Shown in pieces: positions 46,484 to 57,335 of a stretch of DNA of 64,000 nt; the first letter of the stretch is position 1; every line of letters starts with the position of its first letter. The DNA comes from Gamarada debralockiae (taxonomy: Eukaryota > Ascomycota > Leotiomycetes > Helotiales > Hyphodiscaceae). The stretch is taken from contig NXFV01000376.1 in the NCBI GenBank assembly GCA_002803225.1, positions 1 to 64,000 of the forward strand, written 5' to 3'. The notes below the pieces were generated by a model, which saw nothing but the letters and a program-made list of their open reading frames with translations, did no database searches and was not told where the DNA came from. The position numbers were made by a program, and so were the translations under genes.

Positions 46484-47424
46484 TATGACTGCGCGACTGA
46501 GATTGATGATGAGGGAGCTCGATAAAGAGAGATGGAGGCAGAAAGGGAAGGGAGACACAACGTTGGGAGACCTCGAGCAATGAAAGTACACTCGTACTTT
46601 ATGCCGTTCGACGAGACAGGGCGGATCATCGGTCACCTGACGTCTATCGGCATGCTTGCGCCTGAAGATACGGAGGTACCTTGTCTCCAGAAACAAGGTC
46701 AAGCGTGGGACAGGTGGGGGAAGAAGCTGATATCAGTCAGGCTTCAACCTCGTACCAATGTATCTTCGACGGCCAAGCTGCGGCCTGGCGAATCTTTTGA
46801 TAAGAGCGTAGCTCTGTCCTAAAATTACTGTCAGACAACCAATAGCAAATGATGAAATGTGACGTTGACACAGACCTCGTCAGGTTCACGAGGGAAGAAA
46901 TATCTTATTAGGGTCATGATCGCCATCGCGTCGTTTCTCATCGTTCACGTCTTATCTGCAATGTTTTATCGATTTCCTCCCTCAGGAAACAGCATCAAAC
47001 GCTTCCCCCAGATCCAGAATAACTATCAAATATCAAGGTCGAGAGCATTCGCCGTGGGCCCAAGGAGCCGTGAGATGGTTCGCGTTTCAGTTGCTCGATT
47101 GTTGATGGATTTGCGAATGAAGTTCGTGAGCAAAATCATCGTCAGCGCGTTTGGGGCTAAGTGCTCATCCAGTCACGTGCCAGCTGAGAGTGGAATGCAA
47201 ATGGGGACTCATTACTTAATTTCTTTGCCAGTTTATCCTAAAAGCTTGAGTAAATCCTTTGTCTGTTATCATTACAACCCCTTCATTAGTTGTTGGGACT
47301 AGGGGCTGAGGTTGTGTTGGGAAAGGCGAAGGGGAGCGTTGCGAAGGTAAAGGAGCAGGTCATTAGATTGGAATGACACAAAGAAAGGGAGAAGATGTCC
47401 CATTGCATATACGGTACACATTTC
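46484..47424. other. Intergenic
   Basis: Upstream region of the MFS gene. No gene recognised on either strand. Confidence 0.4.
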
Positions 47425-48246
47425 TCAGTTATAATTGCCCTTATACCCGTCATCCGTCATCTCCGTAACCGTAGTATTCAAATACTCAATCTGCTCATCC
47501 ACCCACTTCTGAGCCGCTTTCATCCCCACGAAACTCTCCTTGAACCTCTCCGCCCTCTCCCCCAGAACCTCGACCCGATATCGAGTCCACTTCTCAAACA
47601 GCTGGTCATGATAACTCACTGTCAATCTCTAGTCAGCACATCACATCTTCGAACACTCCCCTCCTCCCTCCCCTTCCCCCCAAATCACTCACTGAAAATA
47701 ACTTACCCTTCTTCATATTTCCCAAATCACTCCCATCCCAAACCCCCACATCCCTTGGCCAAAATTCCGTAACCAATGTAACCCTCTCACCCTTCCCCAT
47801 CGCACGTTGATATGTCCGATCTCATTCTCTATAACAACCTCCAACTCCACGCCTGCAGCGTTCGAACCCTCAACTAAGACCTCGTTATTTGTCTATGCGG
47901 AAAAGACGCATGGCGCATCTTTCCCGTACCCACGAATCTTGTAGATCCTGGGAGTTTTTGATTCGCAGTACATATGTTTGGAAAGGAGGTCGGCGTTTAG
48001 GGCAGTATACACCGGTTGGAGAGAAGAGTGGGAAGAGCTGTAATAGTAACTAGACTACAGGCTGATGAGGAAGATAGGCTGCGTTCTGAGATGATGTGAA
48101 ATTTGGTTAGTAGTGTGAGGAGAGGTGGAGGAGGGATTGAATGCTTGGGATGATGGGGAAGGTTTGTCGGATGGGAAGTTGACTTCGACTGTTTTAAAGG
48201 CTTAGGAGCTTTCATTCTGAAGGTCTGCTGTTGCTGCTGTCGACAT
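47425..48246 (-). pseudogene. Decayed gene of unknown function
   Basis: From ATG 48246 the frame reads MSTAATADLQNESS, then TAA, and continues with protein-like sequence (AFKTVEVNFPSDKPSPSSQA, TALNADLLSKHMYCESKTPR). Two TAG stops interrupt it. After HINVRWG a one-base frame change leads to RVTLVTEFWPRDVGVWDGSD and LGNMKK. A canonical GTAAGT...GACAG intron joins to VSYHDQLFEKWTRYRVEVLG, ending at 47425. The exon join and 3' part are intact. I have the impression of a conserved mould protein but cannot name it. Confidence 0.6.
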
Positions 48247-48803
48247 TATGGATGATTTGTATGGGATGGAATTCGTGTTGGTGGAAGTTGACAAGTGGAA
48301 GGGCGATGGTACTGCTGGTGCTTGTTGAATACGATATCTAGCATCAAGAGTGATATATCAGCCACTCCGATGGATAAGAGGTAGGATTGTGCAGGTTGCA
48401 CGAACCATTACCAGCAAGGACGACCCGCATAGCCTGTCCTGGCTTCCTCGTATTGCATTCTCAATCGCTTATCTACCAGGTATCCGATGCAATGGGGAGG
48501 AAGGCTCAGGGTCGGCTTCCGCATTTGAAACGTCGGTCCCCAGACTAAATAAGCCAATAAGCCTTGTCGGCCAGGAATGAGGTTGGAATGGGCGAACCGG
48601 AACTACCAAATATGTTGAACAAGTGAAGATAGAACAAATAAAAGCGGGGTGAAGGGAAGCATGAGTCCGATCAGGGAAGTATTTTGATATCACCACTAAT
48701 AAGCTCAACTTTGAAGCATTGTGCCAGGCCAATATACTTTTATAACATCCATAGCTCATATCTCAATCTAGGGCTCTAGAGACCCATCCCACCCATAAGC
48801 CCA
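48247..48803. other. Intergenic
   Basis: No feature seen. It includes the 3' UTR of PEX5. Confidence 0.4.
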
Positions 48804-50821
48804 TTAAAAATCGAAATCCCCTCTAAATCCCTCAACATCCATACCAACCACCACCCGCTCCGCCAAGTCCCTCCGGCCCATCTGACTAAACACCCTCCTC
48901 AACGTATCATACAAATTCGTGCTCTGGTTCTGGCTAATCATCCTCTCAAGCTCCGCTTCACTGACATTCCCATCTCCGCCTCCGAGAATATCTCTCGCTT
49001 TCTCGCGTCCTTCGTTTTCGACGACCTTGTGCATGGCTAACGCTCCTAGGAGGTGGGAAGCGGCTTCTTCGTAGCAGCCGATATTGATACAGCTCACACC
49101 TAGATTGTACCGCGCTCGCACGAAGTTTGTGCGGAGAGTCAAGGCCTTCTCATATGCGGCGATAGCCTCTTCGCTTCGTCCGCTGTTGGCGAGTGTGGCT
49201 CCGAGTCGGTTCCAGAGAAGATGGACTTGATCTCTTTGATTGCTTGTTCCTGACTCGGTAGATGCGAGGGCAGCAGAGAAACAGTCAACCGCCTTATCAT
49301 ACTCCTCGGCTCCGTAGAACAGAACTCCTAGTCCGACTTGAACATCTGGATCCATGTGTTCGCCATCCGGTGACTTTTGTGCCGCAAGGATAAAGAGATC
49401 TGTAACCTTCTCGTGGAGTTGATGTCGGTCTGTGAAGCCCACTTCTGCGTCTGAGGAGAGTTGGGAGGGGGAGATTATGTCGGGGTATTTGATGGAGAGC
49501 CAGCGTTCGAGGGTCCGGTAGGCAGTGCTGTCGTAGCCTTCGTTTGTGTATGAGACTGCTAGGCCCATCAGAGCTGTGAGATTGTTGGGGTCTAATTTCA
49601 GCGCTTGTTCTAGGGCGCGGATGGCAGGGGTTTCTTTCTCGTTTTGTGCCTGTGCGGAGCCCAGTAAGACCCAGGCGTCGATATGTTGAGGTTCTTTCTG
49701 GACCGCCGCTTCGAAAGCAAGAGCGGCTAGGGAGAGATTGCCTCCCTCGTGCATTATCCGGACACCCTCCTCGAACGGGTTGCTGACATCCTTGAAGATA
49801 TTGTCGTCCTCAAACATATATTCTCCTAGCTGAGGATCTCGGAAAGGCGATTGATGAGTTCCCAACCCATCAAAGCCGTCCCATTGATCGAAATCACCCA
49901 TATGGATCCCCATGTTCTCTTCTGAGACCATCTCCCTAGCCGCCTCGGTTTCAGCTTGTATGCCTCTCCAGATAGACTCGAAATCACCAAATTCATTGGT
50001 TTCGGATTCAAGGACTGACCTGTCCATTTCATTGAGCTCTGCTTCTGCCGCAAGACTCTCATCCTGTTCTTGTCCTTGCAGATCAATCGCCTTGAACTGC
50101 TCTTCCCAGTGCTCGTCATCCAGCTCTATCATCTTGCCCTTGCCTTTGTCTTGTGCGAAGTTTTGAGGTGCTTGTTGGTACGTCGGTTGGTTCATCATTC
50201 CCATACCCATTCCCATGCCGCCCATGCCCATCATGCCCATTCCCATGCCCATTTGTGGTACTTGGTATGCTGAATAGCCATTTCCCATGTTTTGTGCCAT
50301 GGGACTTGCTGCTCGAGCGGAATTTTGGTTCATCTGTTGGAATCGTGCGAAATCTGCTGGGCTGAAAGCCGCTCCCTTGGGAGTTTGGAAGGCAGCCTCC
50401 ATCCGCGCGTGGTCTTCGACTCCAGGACGGAATTCTTTTGCCCATCCATTTAAGCCAGGTGATGTTGATCCTGCTCGCATATGTGGGTTCTGGTGGAGAT
50501 CATGTTGCATGGCGAAGACTTCGGGTAGTTGGCCATTTTGTTGCATGAAGTCATTTATCATCTGTCAAAGGCACTAGTCAGCAAATACCCTCTCGATTCT
50601 CGAGGCAGTTCCCATTGTTTCCTCTGCTTCTAATCGTATGGCTAACTCACATTATCTTGACTCCCATTCATACCCGTACTTCGCATGCCCTGCATGCTAC
50701 CTCCCGGGCCCCTCCCCACCAATCTATCCCTCTGCAGACTCTTGTCATCCTGGACATGCTTGGTGAACTGGCTGAGAGGGTTCCCCGCAGTTGAGCATTC
50801 CGCGCCACCTAGAAACGACAT
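48804..50821 (-). CDS. PEX5: Peroxin-5, PTS1 receptor for peroxisomal matrix import
   Basis: Exons 50821-50651 and 50561-48804 give 642 residues. The N-terminus MSFLGGAEC carries the conserved Cys (Cys9) that is mono-ubiquitinated for recycling. Pentapeptide WxxxF motifs for Pex13/Pex14 binding are visible (WAKEF, WEEQF). The C-terminal half is seven TPR-like repeats, e.g. AWVLLGSAQAQNEKETPAIR, ALEQALKLDPNNLTALMGLA and AIAAYEKALTLRTNFVRARY followed by NLGVSCINIGCYEEA. These bind C-terminal SKL-type signals. A Met/Gly repeat (MGMGMGMMGMGGMGMGMGMM) lies in the disordered region. It works with PEX6 at 3648-7954, which extracts the receptor after cargo release. The intron (89 bp) has a GTGAGT donor. 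Confidence 0.96.
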
Positions 50822-51625
50822 ATCTTCAAAATCAAAACAAACCAAACTCAAAGACGCAGAACGGGTTGGGAGATTCGCTAGCCACTTCAGCGCAGCTGCC
50901 TGAAATCGTTTGTTGAGTGAAGGGAAGTGGGACAACTTTTGGTCTATATGCAAATGGATGCTGTTCGTATGATTGTTGTACAAGAAGAGACAGTATTCTT
51001 CGTATGATAATGAGTTTGTTTGTTGACACGATGGGAGGAGAAGGAGGAGTATTAAATTGTGGGGAAGATTGATCAGTCATTGGAAATTCGTCGTGGAGAA
51101 CGCATGCCGAGCTTTCGGTGTCAGCCGAGGTGTGACGCCGAGGTGCGCAAAAAAAAGCAGTGTCAGAGCCTTTTGCCGCAGCCTTGTCAGATCACATGTA
51201 GAGAGGAAGAGATGATTGTAGTGCAATCGCTCATTGGATTCACAATTGCCTTGTGCACTGGCTGAATAAATAGTCCAGTCAATGTAACATTGGCAGAGAT
51301 TTCTTCCATTCATGTTCGCTCTTACAATATTACAAAAGAAAAGCCGCCCAATATTCTTGAGAGTGGAGCTACGTCGTTTAAGACCAATCATCTCTATCTG
51401 CGCCTGCCCCGTTAGACCCTTATTTTACAACGGACAATAATTTAAGAGGCTTTAAGACAAGATATAGAACGACCAGAGTCCAAAGGACAGAGACCCAATA
51501 GTATCCAGCAACTTTTTATACAATTCCAATCCCTTCTAATGCACGCAAGGCGCCCCCAACACTTCACCATACATTCTCTCCTTCATGGGTAGGTGGCCGA
51601 CACTCTTCCGATCAGCATCGATTGA
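50822..51625. other. Intergenic PEX5 / RRM gene
   Basis: It contains the PEX5 promoter and the RRM gene's 3' UTR. No other feature seen. Confidence 0.4.
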
Positions 51626-52916
51626 TCAATATGATGGTCGCTCTCTGCGCTCTCCTCCATCACGGTCTCCCTCACCTCGACCATTACCACCACGGCTCGC
51701 ATATCCGCCGGAGCTGTAGTCAACTCTCAATTTGCGGCCATAAATCTCCTTGTTCTCAAGTGCTTGGAGACCCTTCATTGCGCTGTCCACATCAACGAAG
51801 TCTGCATGTGCGAAACCTCTGGGTTGACCGGTGCGTCGGTCGATGGCAACTCGTACATCAATAACATTTCGGATATCGCGGAACAGCTTGTTGAGATCAG
51901 CATCGGACATCTCGAATGCGAGATTGCCGATGAAGAGGGTCTTGGAAGGTGGATTGGGTTTATTTTCGCGTCGGGTGACGGCCTGGTAGTTGACCACGAG
52001 TCGGCGTCCTTCATAGACGGTTTGGTGCTTTGCTTCAATGGCGGCGGTTGCTTGTTCAGTGGTTGCGAATTCAATGTATCCGAATCTATCGACGACTTGA
52101 TTAGTTTTGAAAGATATGTTGGAAATGCATGAAAATTTACCCTTTGCTCAATCCTCTGGCATCAGAAGCAACAATTGCGGATTTGATGGTTCCATATTCC
52201 CCAAATTCTCTCTCGAGATCACTGGCAGTGACGTCGAACAAAAGGTTTCCAATATAGATATTAGGGCAAGGAGCCAGCACTGCGGGTTCACGGAATCCGG
52301 ATCTTGGGCCTCTGCTGTCGCGATCGAATGATCTATCAATCGATCTTCCGCCATCTCTATCGCCACCATAACCACCTCTGTTACCGTAGGAAGTTCTATC
52401 GCCACCTGAACGTCTGTCACCATACGAAGGTCGGTCCCCATTTCTGTCGTTGTATGAAGGTCTCGAGTCTCGTCTGTCCTCATGCTGAGCGAAGCCAAGA
52501 CCGGCAGCGGCAGCAGTAGTAGTAGCGCCATCAGCGACTGCATCCTTAGCCCGCTCAGCACTCTCCGCCAAACTCTGAGCAGCATTTCCTGCGTATGTCG
52601 ATGCAGATTCGGTGGCAGAATCAATCGCTGATCGAACTGCGCCGTGCTCGTCGCTATCTGCGGATTCTACAGAAGATTTCTCTTCGGAGGAATTGGCCTC
52701 ATCGCTCACGAATCGTCTGAACACTGTGGATGGGATACCATTCTGAGTTTTTGATCGGAGGGTGAAGGGAGAAGATGTGGTGATAGAGCGAGGCTTGGAG
52801 ATGAAGGAGGTGGATGGGGAAGAAGCTGCACGAAATGCTGCACGACGGATGAAATGCCTTTGACGGTGTTAGTTTGATGGCAATGGATACTTGACATGGA
52901 GAAACTGAACTTACAT
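51626..52916 (-). CDS. Tandem RRM RNA-binding protein with probable mitochondrial presequence
   Basis: Coding exons 52916-52915 (the AT of the start codon), 52857-52141 and 52085-51626 give 392 residues. The N-terminus MHFIRRAAFRAASSPSTSF is Arg/Ser/Ala-rich without acidic residues, as in mitochondrial presequences. It is followed by an acidic/Ala-rich linker and an Arg/Gly/Asp/Tyr-rich low-complexity region. RRM1 has RNP2 IYIGNL and RNP1 KGFGYIEF, the latter split by an intron. RRM2 has RNP2 LFIGNL and RNP1 RGFAHADF. The C-terminus is an RGG-like tail (GGYASRGGNGRGEGDRDGG). It should bind RNA; a role in mitochondrial transcript metabolism is inferred from the presequence. An internal Met is absent before RRM1, supporting the intron-split start. 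Confidence 0.88.
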
Positions 52917-55415
52917 GATTGCGAATTGTGTAAGGACTGGACGAGGAAAGAATTCTCGATATCTTGATTTCGAGTAGTGATGCTCTACAAAAAATTATTT
53001 CCAGCGGAAGCTATTTTCTAAGTCTTAGCGTCAGTCTAACCGTTTTGGGCGATTATGGAGAGGTTCCTTCCCCTTTTGTGGAAAATTCCCCCAGAACATG
53101 CGATTCTGATTTTCTTTCTATGGAGATCCACGAAAATAGCTCCTATTTTCAAATCGAATAGTTTCGACTGATGCCTCAGCTGGTGATGACGGGTACGGGA
53201 TAAATGAGAAATTAATTCAAGTTTGGGGTCCAAATATCCTGGCGGTGGCCTCGTGAGGCTGAGGCTGAAACGTCTTATACCTCAATCGATCATCAGTCAT
53301 TCTCTTTCTGCTGATTTATACGGCCATTGGTTTGAGTTGAACTTGTTTGGACCAACTCTGGCGCTTACAACTTTCGATCTGAGAATTTATCAACATCGCC
53401 TAAGCGTATCAGCCGGGTATGTCGAGCATGATGCCTTTCCTCCAGCTTGTCAAGCAGAACGACACTACCGCGAAGGATATTGAGCTATGTCGGACTTGTC
53501 GAAGTTGCTTTCTAAGAGCTGGACACCAATTCCTAGCTGGACACTGAATCCTTTTGTTTATACATTGGGCTTCCGAACGGAGCAGTTATACAATGACAGT
53601 TTCAGCTAATTGTGACGAAGAAGCTGCTCCATTTGTTCGTTTTGGTTTTGAGAACCCTCTCTTCTCTCTGCCACCAGACATCATAATTGCCCCTCCAACA
53701 GATTTCCGACTGGAGGAATATGCGTGGCGTTAGTTATTTCGAGGTTCGCAATTGGGGGGTTCAAGTTGGGAATTTCGAGTCTTTTCGGGGACCAGAGGAC
53801 GGCTATTGTCTCCGAAACCCCTTGGATCTATAGAAAGTTCTTCCGAAAACAGTGACATTGTACACGCAAGCCCACAAACCAATCCCATCCCGGCCGGCGT
53901 AGAGGAGCAGGAAATTGATTTTTCGACCGTACGTAAATGGCTCCATACCTGCGAACCGAGGATAAAGCATCAAACACAAGCGACTTCCACTGTCCTGTCG
54001 GCGTACAGCCCACCACAAACCACAGCTCCCGTTTCCTTCCTCTTTCTTCTCAGGCTCCACCTCTCCCTCTCATACCCATACCTCAAACCCGAAAACTCAT
54101 AACGTCTTCCCCGTCCATTTCCCTCAGTTCCCTTCCTATAAACTTCCATATTCATTCGTCCCTCAAGCTCAACCATCCGCCCTTTCAAGCCTGCCCCTGA
54201 TCGCTATATCGGGGAAGAAACAGCTAGGAGACAGAATAAAATATAATGCAAACCGCTATCTGCTTCAATCTCTCAAACTGCTGCGTGAATGTCATCAAGT
54301 TGCTCTCCCAAGACAACACCATCAAGCCAGGCCAAACACCATAGACCTCCTGCCTTTCCCATCTTTCTCCCCTTCGAGGTGCGCCAGCCTGATTCGCTGC
54401 AGAAACTCCGGCAGCTTTATCGGCGGTGATTAACCTCGTCAACGAGTCAATGATTAGGGTGCGCAATCTATCCAAAGATTTCAAATTCAGTGGCATAATC
54501 ATATTCTGCATTCCGAACCCAAGATTTTGAGAATTCATTCGATTGACCCAAATCCATCCCGGCGGGACAGAGAAATCTAATCTAAACCCACAGGTCTATG
54601 CCCATAGGCAAACCCTAAGTAAGGCTGAACCCCAAGTGTAGTAACCACACGCCGAAGCGTCCGCAAAGCAAAACCTAGTGTGCAACTGATTCCTTCCCTT
54701 CGTCGTAAGCTCTACTAGCCACCCAACCAATACCAAATACAGGCAAAGGAAGAGCTGCCATCAGGAGAGAGCAAAAACAAGAAAACCGAATACAGAAGCG
54801 GGTATATGTAAGATTGTGAACGCCATTTGTTCCATCCATAGCATCCATCCATCCATAAGACATCATCGTGTGAAGTGCGCTACAAGCGCGAGCAAGCACA
54901 AGGAATAGGGAAGGAAAACAAGTAAACTCCATCCACTCCATATGCAATCCCTTCCATTCCATAAAAACCAATCGCACTTTTTATTCCAGTATCGTCGTAT
55001 CGAAGAGGCCGCCAGCAGTAATTCAATTAACTGCAATGGTATTTTGCGCACATAACAAACGAAAAGCCGACCGAGATGAAAAGACTATTCCAGACAGAGA
55101 GAAGGAAAATCGAATGAGAACCAGAAACGCCGAATTTTGTAGTAACACAAGTCTTTGTAGTAGTAGTGAAAGTATCGAAGAGTCGTAGGTGAATGCTCGG
55201 CCCAAGCTGCGAGTGCGATGGCGTTTGATCTTCTGTCTGTGTGACGCCGGAACAAAACGATTTAAGACTGAAATTCGAAAGCTCAAATCGATAAGCGAGG
55301 AGAGAAGCGGACGGTGGACTCGTAATGTAGAAGCGAAACGTAATCATGAGTGAGAAAGGAAATCGTTGTAATCAGACAAGACATGTATGTAGGTGTGGGT
55401 GTGGGTTGTGCAAGC
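52917..55415. other. 2.5 kb intergenic region
   Basis: 5' flank of the RRM gene and 3' flank of the bHLH gene. A minus-strand open stretch of 104 codons (54224-54538) is not supported as a gene. Short CCAT runs occur near 54840. Confidence 0.4.
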
Positions 55416-57335
55416 TTAGAAGCTGGAGTGTTCGATTGAGCGCTTTAAGTTGTTGGTATGTTGCTGCTCGGACTGTTGGAAGCCATTGATGAGAGGCTGC
55501 TGAGTCTGAGGCTGGAAACCATTGTGAGACTGCTCGTTCTGGGAAGGATAACCATTGACGCGAGACTGCTCATTCGGGTAACCGAAACCATTGGGGCGAT
55601 GCTGATCAACCTGGGAATTGGGTTGAGGGCGGTGGATGTGGGCCTGTTGTGGAGTAAGTTGCATAACAGGAGTCTCGTTGTATTGAACACCAGTCATATT
55701 GTCCTCAGACATGAAAGCACCGCGAATGGGTGGGAGCTCGGTACCCTTGTTGATGGCTTGAACGTCCTTGACACGCGAGGCGCCAGAAACATAGTTGTGG
55801 TGAGGGGCATTGAAACCGTCCATGTGGGAAGCACCATTGACACGTTGATCACCCTGTGGCTGGAAGCCATTGTGACGAGCAACCTCAGCACGAAGCTGAG
55901 TGTTCTCCAAGCGAAGGGTATTGGCCTCACGACGTGAAGTCTCGGCCTCTTGAGATAACATGGCAATGGTGTCGCGTTGCTGAATGAGCTCACTCTTTAA
56001 TCGCTGATGCTCTGAAATAGCTACGAATTGTCAGAATGGTATGAACGTGGAATGGTATAAGCGATTACGTACCCTTAGTCAGAATCTCCCACTTGCTAGC
56101 CTTTGAGCCGCGCTCTTGAGGCATCAGATCACGTAAGGTATCGAATAAGTCCTTCATCTCCGTGCGCCGCTTACGCTCAGCAAGCTTGTGGCTAACTCGA
56201 AGCTCAGGGGTACGTGAGTAAGGTTGAGTTCCGCTGGGGGAGCCAGCGCCACCATCCTGAAGATCACTCACTTGCTTGTGTAGCATAGAATGGTGGTGGG
56301 TCGGGAAGTCGCCTGATTCACGAGGGAGGTAGTCAGGTGCCATACCGTCCTCCAAACGGCGTTGTCCGGGAGGAAGTCTTGATTCGGTTGTGAATTGTGA
56401 GCTGGCGATGGAATCGGCCATGCTCGAGCGTCGAGAATTTAAGTAAGAAGTGCCTTTGCGGCTGCCAGTCTCGGCGGAAGGACGAGCAGCAGCAGACGGG
56501 TTTCTCTGAATCTCCTCTTCCGGGAAGGCCCAAGCCTGTCCCTTAGTTGGTTCAGGAGCACGAGCAATATTGCCAAGTGCAGGGCCGGTAATGGTTGGAG
56601 CAGTCTTGGGCACGGTACCACCCATCTGCTTTGGAGAAAGGGGGGAGGAGATGGCGTCCGGTAGACGGTGAGAGTTGGGTTGGTAGGAGTTAGAGAAACG
56701 GATACCCGAGTTACGATCCTGAACAGCGCCAGGGTTGCGCTGCTGCTGCAACGTGGATTGAATTGACGTAGTCGATTGATTGGCGCTAGCATATGGCGAA
56801 CCCAATTTCAATTGATCAAATGGAGTACCAATTTGGGAGTTGATACTCTGACGACGAGAATCAACCTCACTATTCATAGACAAGCCAGCGGACATCGGGC
56901 CAGCCTCATACGATGGTCTACTGAACCGATTGTGCATTGAATGCGCATCGGCACTAGCTGGTGTAGTGGGCGAAACCATGGAAGCGACGCTCATACTACC
57001 AGAGGTAGGAGAGTTAAGAGGTTGGGTGTAAAGGTTTGTGGTGATCGGAGAAGGAGTCTTGTCTAAAATCGACGATTGGTATCCGGAGGGTGAGGGGGGA
57101 ACATGGCCACCATTGCTGGATTGCGTCGAAGTGTCTTTATTCAAGTCAGTTTTGTTCAATTCAATTGTGGCTCGAGGCCGTAATATGAGTCGCGAATTGA
57201 AAGAAAGGAATCGAACTTACGCTTGCTTGAAGGGTCGTGGGTTGAGAAGTAGGCCGAATCGCGCTGATCCTCTGGGTGATTGAGCACGCCAGCTAATCCA
57301 GCAGGCAGCTTCTGCTGCGAGACTGGTTGCTCCAT
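55416..57335 (-). CDS. bHLH transcription factor
   Basis: Exons 57335-57221, 57134-56073 and 56020-55416 give 593 residues. Exon 1 begins MEQPVSQQKLPAGLAGVLNH. A long Ser/Pro/Gln-rich region precedes the basic helix-loop-helix at about residues 345-400: VSHKLAERKRRTEMKDLFDT, LRDLMPQERGSKASKWEILT, then after an intron KAISEHQRLKSEL. The His-Glu-Arg spacing in the basic region (HxxxExxxR) is that of E-box (CACGTG) binders. Helix 2 runs into a leucine/coiled-coil stretch (SRREANTLRLENTQLRAEVA). The C-terminus is Gln/Asn/Pro-rich. It resembles the mould HLH factor often labelled PalcA-binding or AnBH1-like, but orthology cannot be settled from memory. The intron within helix 2 is 52 bp with a GTACGT donor. 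Confidence 0.9.

Noticed and set aside
54224..54538. 104-codon minus-strand frame as a gene
   Set aside because: No family resemblance, no supporting exons and no conserved motif.
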